NCBI RefSeq assembly: GCF_003751225.1
Contig: NZ_RJKE01000001.1
Span: 558,001 to 622,000 of the forward strand
Origin: Actinocorallia herbida
Lineage (GTDB): Bacteria; Actinomycetota; Actinomycetes; Streptosporangiales; Streptosporangiaceae
Direction: 5' to 3'
DNA length: 64,000 nucleotides
Shown: piece by piece, positions 8,611 through 15,615 of the stretch
How the letters are laid out: each line of letters starts with the position of its first letter
How positions within the stretch are numbered: position 1 is the stretch's first letter
The notes under the pieces: generated by a model
Database searches by the model: none
Told to the model about the DNA's origin: nothing
Seen by the model: the letters and a program-made list of their open reading frames with translations, nothing else
Position numbers and translations under genes: made by a program

Positions 8611-9309
8611 GTGACTGCGCGCATTGAATCTGTGGTGACCAGCGGACCGGTGACGGTCGACGACGAGACCCTGACCGTCGAGGCGAACACATGGATCGTC
8701 GGCGACGACGAGGCGGTGATCGTCATCGACCCGGCCAACGACGCCGAGGCCGTGCTCAAGGCCGTCGACGGGCGTGAGGTCATGGCAGTGGTCTGCACCC
8801 ATGGACGCGACAACGTCCTGTCCACGGTGCTGGAGGTCTCCGCCGACGAGGAGCGCGGCGACGCGCCGATCATGCTGCACCGCGCCGACCGCCCGCTGTG
8901 GCGCACCTACTTCCGCAAGCTCGCGCAGGAGACCGAGGACGAGGACCTCCGCTCGCTGGAGCCGGACCAGTTCCTGGAGGAGGGCGGCGCCTTCGAGATC
9001 GCCGACGTCCAGCTCGAGGTCCTGCACACGCCGGGCTTCACCGGCGGCAGCATCACGCTGTACGGCGAGGGCGAGTCCATCCTGTTCACCGGCAACACCC
9101 TGTGGCGCGGCCGTCCGGGCGCCTACGGCGACGACTACCCCGAGCTGCACACCCAGCTGAACTCCATCAGCGCCCAGTTCGGCCAGTTGCCGCGCGACAC
9201 CCGTGTGCTGACCGGCCAGGGCGCGGAGACCACCGTCGGCGAAGAGGCCGACCGCTGGGAGTCCTGGTACGAGCTGTCGCGCAACGACACCGAGTCCGAC
9301 GAGTCCTGA
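8611..9309 (+). CDS. MBL-fold protein with substituted metal ligands (probable pseudoenzyme)
   Basis: 232 residues with the overall plan of glyoxalase-II/MBL hydrolases: the opening strands (NTWIVGDDEAVIVIDPAND), then VCTHGRDNV, HTPGFTGGS, FTGNTLW and TGQGAETT. In active relatives these positions read THxHxDH, HTPGHTPGS, SGDTLF and TGHGP. Here most metal-binding His and Asp residues are changed (His to Arg and Asn/Val, His to Phe, Asp to Asn, His to Gln), so a two-metal site is very unlikely. The fold seems intact and the reading frame is clean, so it may bind a ligand or partner. It is 3 bp upstream of a RecB-type nuclease gene and likely cotranscribed with it. Confidence 0.88.
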   Translation: MTARIESVVTSGPVTVDDETLTVEANTWIVGDDEAVIVIDPANDAEAVLKAVDGREVMAVVCTHGRDNVLSTVLEVSADEERGDAPIMLHRADRPLWRTYFRKLAQETEDEDLRSLEPDQFLEEGGAFEIADVQLEVLHTPGFTGGSITLYGEGESILFTGNTLWRGRPGAYGDDYPELHTQLNSISAQFGQLPRDTRVLTGQGAETTVGEEADRWESWYELSRNDTESDES

Positions 9310-9312
9310 CGG

Positions 9313-10200
9313 GTGGAGCAGCTCGGCCTGGAAGGAATGCCGCGCCGCCTCTATCCGTGCACTCCGTCCCGGCTCAACACCTGGCTGGACTGCCCGCGCC
9401 GGTACCGGATGACCTACCTGGACCGTCCGCAACCGGCCAAAGGGCTGCCCTGGGCGCACAACAGCATGGGCGCCGCGGTGCACAACGCGCTGGCCGCCTA
9501 CTGGCGGCTCCCGCTCGCCGAGCGCACGCCTGAGGCGGCGGGCGCCCTGCTGGCGCGCGGCTGGCTCACCGACGGGTTCCGCGACGCCGCGCAGGCACAG
9601 GAGTGGCGTGCGCGGGCCCGCACGATGGTCGAGGACTACGCCGCGGGGCTCGACCCCGAGCAGGAACCGGCCGGCGTCGAGCGGACCGTGGCCACCCGCA
9701 CCGAGGTGATCGCGGTCTCCGGCCGGATCGACCGGCTCGACCACCGGGGCGCCGCCCTGGCCGTCGTGGACTACAAGACCGGCCGCCGCGCGCTCGGCCC
9801 CGAGGACGCGCGGGGCTCCCTGGCCCTCGCCCTTTACGCCGTCGCGGCCTCCAGGGTCCTGCGGCGGCCGTGCCGGACCGTCGAACTCCACCACCTGCCC
9901 ACGGGCACGGTGGCGGCGTGGGACCACACCGAGGAGTCCTTGGGACGGCACCTTCGCCGGGCCGAGCAGGTCGCCATGGAGTGCGCCGATGCCGACGAGG
10001 CGTACAAGACCCGCATCCCGGCGCCGCGCAGGTCGCCGGAAGGCGGGGTCGAGCACGCGGGGCACGACGAGGTCTTCCCGCCCCGCCCCGGGCCCCTGTG
10101 CGGCTGGTGCGACTACGCCAGGCACTGCCCCGAGGGACAGGCGGCCGCGCCGCGCAAGGAGCCCTGGGCGGCGCTGGAAGGCGCACGCGCCGAAGGTTAG
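9313..10200 (+). CDS. Stand-alone RecB-type PD-(D/E)XK nuclease with Fe-S staple
   Basis: 295-residue nuclease of the RecB/AddB C-terminal type. CTPSRLNTWLDCPRRYR opens the domain and supplies the first cluster Cys. GAAVHNALAAYW carries the conserved His. SGRIDRLD and VVDYKTG give the metal-binding Asp and the catalytic Asp/Lys pair. The C-terminus CGWCDYARHC supplies three more Cys, so together a 4Fe-4S staple as in AddB and Cas4 is expected. There is no helicase domain. GTG 9313 follows the MBL-fold stop by 3 bp. The stop overlaps the convergent MpaB-like gene by 4 bp. Role presumably DNA end processing; partner unknown. Confidence 0.9.
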   Translation: MEQLGLEGMPRRLYPCTPSRLNTWLDCPRRYRMTYLDRPQPAKGLPWAHNSMGAAVHNALAAYWRLPLAERTPEAAGALLARGWLTDGFRDAAQAQEWRARARTMVEDYAAGLDPEQEPAGVERTVATRTEVIAVSGRIDRLDHRGAALAVVDYKTGRRALGPEDARGSLALALYAVAASRVLRRPCRTVELHHLPTGTVAAWDHTEESLGRHLRRAEQVAMECADADEAYKTRIPAPRRSPEGGVEHAGHDEVFPPRPGPLCGWCDYARHCPEGQAAAPRKEPWAALEGARAEG

Positions 10201-11102
10201 GCGTGGGTGAGCCGTCCGGACGGCCAGCGGCGCGGGTCGCGCAGCCCGATGAGGCCCTTGGACAGGTCGTAGCCTTCGGCGGCGAGGTTCTGCCGGGTGC
10301 GTTCCAGCATCTCGCGCGTCGGCTTCATGAACGCGTAGTCGTGGACTCTCTCGGGGACGGAGTTCACGGCGAGCCGGAACGAGCGCAGCGCCGCGGTCAC
10401 CAGGGGCTGCGGGACCTCCGGGAGCGTCCCGTACATCTCCCGCGCCCACTTGGGCAGCGAGTAATAGCAGAGCGCGCCGAACGGGAAGTAGGCGGGCTTG
10501 CCGGGCGTGAGGAACTTGAGGTTCTCCGGCATGTTCGGCCACACCAGGAATTTCACGGTCTCCAGGGCCTCGCGGGTGGCGCGGAGCCGGGGCCGCATCT
10601 CCCGGAAGTAGGCCTCCATCTCCTTGACGCTGCCGGGCACATCCTCGGCGTGCAGGCCGACGTGCTCGGCGGTGTGCCGCTGCTCGTCGAGGTAGCGGTC
10701 GGCCATGGCGTCGGTGAGGGGCAGCCCCGCCCTGCGGGCGGTCTCCAGGTAGGAGTAGACCTCCGCGCAGTGCACCCACAGCAGCAGTTCCGGCTGGTCG
10801 AGCCGCTCGCGTTTGCCGGTGTCGTGGTTGAGGATGCGCAGGCTGCGGTGGATGCCGCGCACCCGGGCCGCGAGCGTCTCGATCTCCTCGGTGCTGCCGA
10901 AGGTCGCCACCCCGACGAAGTCGGCGGTCCGCTGGAGCCGTCCGAAGGGGTCCTCCTGGAAGTTGCTGTTCTGCCACACGCCCCACATCGCCATGGGGTG
11001 GAGTGCCTGGAGCATGAGGCTCCGTACTCCGCCGATCCACATGGACCGGTCGATGTGCACCCGCCACGTCACGCTCTCCGGAGCCGCCACCGAAGCCGCC
11101 AT
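10197..11102 (-). CDS. MpaB-family (DUF2236) oxygenase-like protein
   Basis: 301-residue helical protein of the DUF2236/MpaB family, related to latex-clearing protein Lcp, whose members are haem or metal oxygenases. The signature near the N-terminus is SLMLQALHPMAMWGV (the His is a probable metal/haem ligand), then PFGRLQRTADFVGVATFGS and HRSLRILNHDT. A second conserved stretch is LLLWVHCAEVYSYL, and RLRATREALETVKFLVWPNMPENL follows. ATG 11102 is chosen because GGAGGTG lies just upstream. Substrate unknown. It is convergent with the nuclease gene. Confidence 0.88.
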   Translation of the reverse strand: MAASVAAPESVTWRVHIDRSMWIGGVRSLMLQALHPMAMWGVWQNSNFQEDPFGRLQRTADFVGVATFGSTEEIETLAARVRGIHRSLRILNHDTGKRERLDQPELLLWVHCAEVYSYLETARRAGLPLTDAMADRYLDEQRHTAEHVGLHAEDVPGSVKEMEAYFREMRPRLRATREALETVKFLVWPNMPENLKFLTPGKPAYFPFGALCYYSLPKWAREMYGTLPEVPQPLVTAALRSFRLAVNSVPERVHDYAFMKPTREMLERTRQNLAAEGYDLSKGLIGLRDPRRWPSGRLTHA

Positions 11103-11188
11103 CCCACACCTCCATGAGACAAAGTGGGGTAAGTGTATCGTTACGGCGTTCGTCCGCGACAGGGGCTCCGCGGTCCGGAAAAGACCGA

Positions 11189-11216
11189 GGCCCCGCACCC
11201 GGAGGGGCGCGGGGCC
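11189..11216 (-). terminator. Rho-independent terminator of the alpha/beta hydrolase gene
   Basis: Inverted repeat GGCCCCGC/GCGGGGCC with a 12-nt loop starts about 22 nt after the hydrolase stop. On the minus strand it is followed by CGGTCTTTTCC, giving a short T-run. Confidence 0.5.
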
Positions 11217-11238
11217 GGACGGGCACGGGCACAGGCCG

Positions 11239-12111
11239 TCAGCGGCGCTCCGCGGAGTTCCAGAAGTCGGTGAGGGCGTGCGCGGTGGTCTCCGGGGCCT
11301 CCCACGCGGGCGAGTGGGCCGCGCCGGGGATCACCACGCGGACGGCGTCCAGCTTGTCGGCCATCGCCGCCTGGACGCGCGGGTCCCAGGCGTCGTCGTC
11401 CTCGCCGAACAGGACCATGATCGGCAGATCGGCGTCGTCGCAGACCTTGCACAGGTCCTCGACCTTGTCGGGCGCGGTGGTCAGCTCCCCGGCCATCTCG
11501 ATCAGGCCGCGCGGGCAGGTTCGCAGCGAGCGGCCGCGCAGGAAGGAGATCACCGGTCCCGGCTGGCCCGCGGCCACCGCGTCCGGGCCGAGCTTGATCT
11601 CCCAGACGTCGTTCATGCTGAGCACCCCGAGGGCGTCGCGCAGCATGGTCGCGCGCTCCGCGGACCGGCCGGTGATCGCGCCGGGGCCCGACGACATCAG
11701 GGTGAACGAGGCGACGGCCGTCGGCTCGGCCAGGACCGCCTCGCGGGTCACCAGGCCGCCGAAGGAGTGGCCGACCAGGTGGACGGGCTCGGGGCCGAGT
11801 CTTTCGGCCACCGCGAGGATGTCGGCGCCGAGAGCGGCGATCCGGTAGGCGTCGGGGTCGTCCGGGGTGCCAGGGGTCTCGTACTGGCCGCGCATGTCCA
11901 TGGCGACGACGCGTCGGCCTACCCGCGTCAAAGTCTGCAGAATTCCGAGGAAGTCCTCTTTGCTCCCGGTATATCCGGGTACCAGGAGCGCCGGCTGGCG
12001 CTCGGGCTCACCGACCGGCAGAGCTTCGAGCACGGCGAACTCGCCGCGCGTCGTTCTCAGGGTGGTACGGCGAACGACGGGGGGCAGTTCGAGGAACCGG
12101 GGCGTACTCAC
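11239..12111 (-). CDS. Alpha/beta-fold hydrolase
   Basis: 290-residue cytosolic alpha/beta hydrolase. The oxyanion strand is LLVPGYTGSKEDF, the nucleophile elbow is GHSFGG (Ser near residue 118), a probable acid lies in FGEDDDAWDP and the catalytic His in PGAAHSPAW. There is no signal peptide. The lid region (about 150-215) is average sized. The substrate is unknown; the pattern fits esterases or haloperoxidase/epoxide-hydrolase relatives. ATG 12111 is the start. A terminator hairpin lies downstream. Confidence 0.9.
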   Translation of the reverse strand: MSTPRFLELPPVVRRTTLRTTRGEFAVLEALPVGEPERQPALLVPGYTGSKEDFLGILQTLTRVGRRVVAMDMRGQYETPGTPDDPDAYRIAALGADILAVAERLGPEPVHLVGHSFGGLVTREAVLAEPTAVASFTLMSSGPGAITGRSAERATMLRDALGVLSMNDVWEIKLGPDAVAAGQPGPVISFLRGRSLRTCPRGLIEMAGELTTAPDKVEDLCKVCDDADLPIMVLFGEDDDAWDPRVQAAMADKLDAVRVVIPGAAHSPAWEAPETTAHALTDFWNSAERR

Positions 12112-12216
12112 GATGATTCAACCTACCAACCGGGCGGCGCGTTGGGTGTCCCCGAAAGGGAAGGGCTTGCGCTTCGGGACGTCCGAAGCATCCGTTGATC
12201 TATCAGGAAAAGCAAA

Positions 12217-12258
12217 GAATCCGCCTGATCCCGCGAAGAAAAGGGATCAAGCGGATTC
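12217..12258 (-). terminator. Rho-independent terminator of the helicase gene
   Basis: A 15-bp stem with one mismatch (GAATCCGC..TGATCCC pairing with GGGATCA..GCGGATTC) and a 10-nt loop begins 34 nt after the helicase stop. On the minus strand it is followed by TTTGCTTTTCC, a T-rich tail. Confidence 0.75.
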
Positions 12259-12291
12259 CGAGTAACTCACCCGGCCAACCGGTCAGGTGTC

Positions 12292-13806
12292 TCAGGTGTT
12301 CTCCGACACCTGGCCCTCACCGGCGGTGCGCCGGGTCCGGGTGCGGCGGCGGCGCGGCCGCTTGGCCTCGGCCGACTCGTTGCGCACCGGCTCGATCGCC
12401 TCGGCCTTGCTCTCCGGAGCGGAGACGGCCTCGGTGGTGACCGGAGCCGACTCGTCGGCCGACCCGCTGCGGCGGGTACGGGTCCGGGTGCGCTCGCGGC
12501 GCGGCCGGGGCGCCCGCTCGACGGTCTCCCTGTCCTTGTCCTTGGACTTGGGAGTCCGCTGCCGGCCCGTCTCGCCGATGTCCTCCAGTGCCTCGGCGTT
12601 CAGCCCCTCCCGCTCGCGCTGCTCCTTGGGGAGCGTGCCCTTGACGGTCCTGGGGATGGAGAGCGCCTCGTAGAGGTGATCGGAGGTGGAGTAGGTCTCC
12701 TGCGGGTCGGCGAAGTCGAGCCCGAGCGCCTTGTTGATCAGCTTCCAGCGCTGGAGGTCGTTCCAGTCCACGAGGGTCACCGCGATGCCCTCCTTACCGG
12801 CCCGGCCGGTGCGGCCGATCCGGTGGACGTAGGTCTTCTCGTCCTCGGGGCACTCGTAGTTGACCACGTGGGTGACATCGTCGATGTCGAGGCCGCGCGC
12901 CGCCACGTCGGTGGCGATCAGCACGTCGATCTTGCCGTGCCGGAACGCGCGCAGCGCCCGCTCGCGCTGGCCCTGGCCGAGGTCGCCGTGGACCGCCGCG
13001 ACGGCGAAGCCGCGCTGGGCCAGATCAGCGGCCAATCTGTCGCAGGTGCGCTTGGTCTGGCAGAACACCATGGTCAGGCCCCGGCCGTCGGCCTGGAGGA
13101 TGCGGGAGAGCATCTCGGGCTTGTCCATCTGGTGGGCCTGCCAGACGACCTGGCGCACCTTGGGCTGGGCCTCGGACTCGGCATGAGCCTCGGCCCTGAC
13201 ATTGGTGGGACGGGTCAGGTACCGCCGCGACAGCGCCGTGATCTCGCCCGGCATGGTCGCCGAGAAGAGCATGGTCTGCCGCTCCGCGGGCACCTTGGAC
13301 AGGATCCGCTCGATATCGGGCAGGAAGCCCAGGTCGAGCATGCGGTCGCCCTCGTCCAGCACCAGCACCGAGACCTGCGAGAGGTCGAGGTGGCGCTGCT
13401 TGATGAGGTCGAGCATCCGGCCCGGGGTGCCGACGACGACGTCGACGCCATCGCGCAGCGCCTCGATCTGCGGCTCGTACGCCCGGCCGCCGTAGACCGA
13501 CAGCACGCGAGTGCCGAGCTTGCCGCCCGCCAACGTGAGGTCGTCGTGGACCTGGATGGCCAGCTCGCGGGTCGGCACGATGACGAGGCCCTGGGGAGCC
13601 TTGCCGCCGTGGGTGATCCGCTGAAGGAGCGCGATGCCGAACGCGAGCGTCTTGCCCGTGCCGGTCCGCGCCTGGCCGATGATGTCCTGGCCGCCGAGCG
13701 CTATGGGCAGCGCGAGGGCCTGGATCGGGAAGGGTGTGGTGATGCCCTCTGTCGCGAGGGCATCGGCTATTTCGGGGATGACCCCAAGGTCGGTGAACGT
13801 AGTCAG
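12292..13806 (-). CDS. DEAD-box-type RNA helicase with DEGD motif II, apparent CTG start
   Basis: 504-residue ATP-dependent RNA helicase. Seen in order: Q-motif (Gln 29), Walker A ARTGTGKT (Lys 52), PTREL (78-82), TPGR, motif II DEGD at about 151-154 instead of DEAD, SAT near 182, and HRIGRTGRAG. The last about 95 residues are rich in Arg, Thr, Ser and Glu with RTRTRTRR-like stretches, a typical RNA-binding tail. No ATG, GTG or TTG exists between an in-frame stop at 13840-13842 and the PTREL region, yet the Q-motif and Walker A lie there. CTG 13806 fits, with GGAGG 9 nt upstream, giving TTFTDLGVIPEIADAL as the opening. Such helicases remodel RNA in ribosome assembly, decay or cold response. 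Confidence 0.9.
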   Translation of the reverse strand: MTTFTDLGVIPEIADALATEGITTPFPIQALALPIALGGQDIIGQARTGTGKTLAFGIALLQRITHGGKAPQGLVIVPTRELAIQVHDDLTLAGGKLGTRVLSVYGGRAYEPQIEALRDGVDVVVGTPGRMLDLIKQRHLDLSQVSVLVLDEGDRMLDLGFLPDIERILSKVPAERQTMLFSATMPGEITALSRRYLTRPTNVRAEAHAESEAQPKVRQVVWQAHQMDKPEMLSRILQADGRGLTMVFCQTKRTCDRLAADLAQRGFAVAAVHGDLGQGQRERALRAFRHGKIDVLIATDVAARGLDIDDVTHVVNYECPEDEKTYVHRIGRTGRAGKEGIAVTLVDWNDLQRWKLINKALGLDFADPQETYSTSDHLYEALSIPRTVKGTLPKEQREREGLNAEALEDIGETGRQRTPKSKDKDRETVERAPRPRRERTRTRTRRSGSADESAPVTTEAVSAPESKAEAIEPVRNESAEAKRPRRRRTRTRRTAGEGQVSENT

Positions 13807-14008
13807 GGCTTCCAGCCTCCGTAGTAGGACGGCGGTCGTTCACCCCGGAAGCACCGTGGGAGCGCGGCGCTGCAAAGGCCTTGGTTTCCGGCCGCGCGCT
13901 CGCGCGGGAGGGACCTGCCGTCGGTCTTCGTTTCGGCATGACCGCGTACGCGGGGTGGCACCGATTCGTAGACGGTCATATCGCAGACGGTCGGCGGGGC
14001 GCGCGGTC

Positions 14009-14027
14009 ACACTCTGCAACACAGTGT
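14009..14027. promoter_or_regulatory. Operator-like inverted repeat upstream of the helicase gene
   Basis: ACACTCTG-CAA-CACAGTGT is an 8-bp inverted repeat with one mismatch, containing the perfect palindrome ACACAGTGT. It sits in the 283-bp gap between the TetR stop (14090) and the helicase start. The style resembles TetR operators, so the adjacent TetR protein may bind here. This is inference only; the rest of the gap (13807-14089) shows no gene. Confidence 0.35.
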
Positions 14028-14089
14028 ACCTCTTGCCCCGCACTCCCCGCCATAGCAGAAAATCACGCTGTCAGGACGGCGATTGGCCC

Positions 14090-14653
14090 TCAACCGCCCG
14101 CTTGACCCCGGGGAAGCCCAGCGATGATCATCTCTGTGAGCAGGGCGAAGCTCTCGTCGATCTTCTCGGGCAGCCCGAAGCCCCCAGAAGTCTCCAGCAT
14201 CGCGAAGCCGTGCAGCGCCGATCGGGCGCAGCGGGTGGCGTGGACGGCGTCGGAGCCTTCCAGGCCGCGGGATCGCAACGCCGCGTAGAAGACCTCCACA
14301 AGGCGGGCCCCGGCCTCGGCGAGCGCGGGTTCGGGTCGCTGGATCATGGCGGCGTACCTGTGCGGATGCTCCCGGACATAGTTCCGGTAGGCGTCCATCA
14401 CGGCTCTGATCCCCTCGTCCCCGGCACGGCCCATCAGCGCCTCCGTCGCGCGCCCGGTCAGCTCGTCCATCACGCGGATGGAGATCAGGACGCGCAGCTC
14501 CGCGAGGTGGCGCACGTGCTTGTACAGCGAAGGGGTGGCGACGCCCGCCCGTCCGGCCACGGCCGCCAGGGTGAGCGCGGCCGGGCCCTCCTCGTCCAGG
14601 AGGGCCACGGCGACGTCCACGACGGCCCCGGCCGACAGGCCCGCCCTAGGCAA
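14090..14653 (-). CDS. TetR-family regulator (WHG-type C-terminal domain)
   Basis: 187-residue one-component repressor. The N-terminal helix-turn-helix is visible as GPAALTLAAVAGRAGVATPSLYKHV (about residues 23-47). The C-terminal part (DAYRNYVREHPHRYAAMIQRPEP, SALHGFAMLETSGGFGLPEKIDESF) matches the WHG ligand-binding type. The start is TTG 14653, overlapping the stop of the alpha/beta hydrolase gene by 8 bp, so the two form an operon and the hydrolase is the likely regulated function. A symmetrical operator candidate lies before the hydrolase gene at 15484-15523. Confidence 0.9.
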   Translation of the reverse strand: MPRAGLSAGAVVDVAVALLDEEGPAALTLAAVAGRAGVATPSLYKHVRHLAELRVLISIRVMDELTGRATEALMGRAGDEGIRAVMDAYRNYVREHPHRYAAMIQRPEPALAEAGARLVEVFYAALRSRGLEGSDAVHATRCARSALHGFAMLETSGGFGLPEKIDESFALLTEMIIAGLPRGQAGG

Positions 14654-15473
14654 CGGCGTGGGCCTTCAGGAAGCCCAGGACGGCCTCGGCCGTCTCGGCC
14701 GGGTACTGGGCGTGCGGGTAGTGCCCGGCGCCCTCGATGAGCGACACCTCGCCGTGCGGAAGGACGCGGGCGAGATCCTCGGCCTCGGCGCGCGGATTCG
14801 GGAAATCGGGATCCATGGTCCCCATGATGACGAGCGCGGGCACCTGGACCCGCGCGAGGGCCGCCGCGGAATCGGCGCTGGACCCGGTCATCATGGTCGA
14901 GAAGACCTTCATCCGGCCGGGTTCCCCCATCTTCGCCATCAGCGCGGTCAGTTCCGCGTCATGGTCGGCCATGCGGACGCCGGGGTAGGCGAAGTCCAGG
15001 TAGCGGCGCCAGAAGCCGAGGCTGCGCAGGAGCGCGGCCATGGCGAGGAGGGCGATGCCCTTGACGAAGCGGCCGTTGACGTCGCGGAGCCGGATCTTCG
15101 GGGCTCGGACGCCCGGTCCGATCTGCACGATGGCGACGATGTCTTCGGGGGAGTCGGCGGCCGCGACGGTGGCCGCGCCGGCCCCGAACGACTGGCCGAT
15201 GAGGACGGCGGGACCGGAGCCCAGGTGGCGGACGAGGGCGAGGAGGTCGTTGGCGGTGTCGGTCCGCTTGTAGGAGGAGAAGGTGATCTCACTGTCTCCG
15301 TGGCCGCGCAGGTCGGTCGAGACGACGCGGTATCCGGCCTTCACCAGGGCCGCCGAGAGGTGCCGGAAGGTCTGCCGCCGGTCGCCGATGCCGTGGCTGA
15401 GCACGACAAGGGGCCCTTCTCCAGCGACTTCGTAAGCGATCCGTCCGCCTTCGACAGCGAGGTACTCGGTCAT
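14646..15473 (-). CDS. Alpha/beta-fold hydrolase in operon with TetR regulator
   Basis: 275-residue hydrolase. The oxyanion strand is VVLSHGIGDRRQTF, followed by DLRGHGDS. The nucleophile elbow is GQSFGAG (Ser about residue 95). The acid probably lies in MGTMDPDFPNP and the catalytic His in EGAGHYPHAQ. There is no export signal. It is first in a two-gene operon with the TetR gene and is expected to be induced by its own substrate or a related compound. The pattern fits ester hydrolases and prolyl/epoxide-hydrolase-like enzymes; the substrate is unknown. Confidence 0.9.
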   Translation of the reverse strand: MTEYLAVEGGRIAYEVAGEGPLVVLSHGIGDRRQTFRHLSAALVKAGYRVVSTDLRGHGDSEITFSSYKRTDTANDLLALVRHLGSGPAVLIGQSFGAGAATVAAADSPEDIVAIVQIGPGVRAPKIRLRDVNGRFVKGIALLAMAALLRSLGFWRRYLDFAYPGVRMADHDAELTALMAKMGEPGRMKVFSTMMTGSSADSAAALARVQVPALVIMGTMDPDFPNPRAEAEDLARVLPHGEVSLIEGAGHYPHAQYPAETAEAVLGFLKAHAVA

Positions 15474-15483
15474 GTCAGCTCCA

Positions 15484-15523
15484 TGGCTAATCTCTGTAGC
15501 TAAAAAGCTAATCTACTTAGCCA
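15484..15523. promoter_or_regulatory. Nested palindrome, candidate TetR operator
   Basis: TGGCTAA (15484-15490) pairs with TTAGCCA (15517-15523), and inside them TAGCT (15497-15501) pairs with AGCTA (15506-15510), all centred on the same axis. GCTAATCT is also directly repeated 20 bp apart (15487, 15507). The stretch is conspicuously AT-rich and lies just before the hydrolase/TetR operon (start 15473) and ahead of the divergent kinase gene. Confidence 0.6.
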
Positions 15524-15615
15524 AACTCGTCAACCGTCATCTAGGCCACACCGGTTCCGGATTTTCTGGACAATGGACCCCGCAAGATCCCCTACTCCCC
15601 CTTCCGAGGACGACC

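Noticed and set aside
8452-11232. A 926-codon open frame on the minus strand
   Set aside because: Overlaps the MBL, nuclease and MpaB genes in other frames and shows no domain; only the MpaB-like frame shows family motifs.
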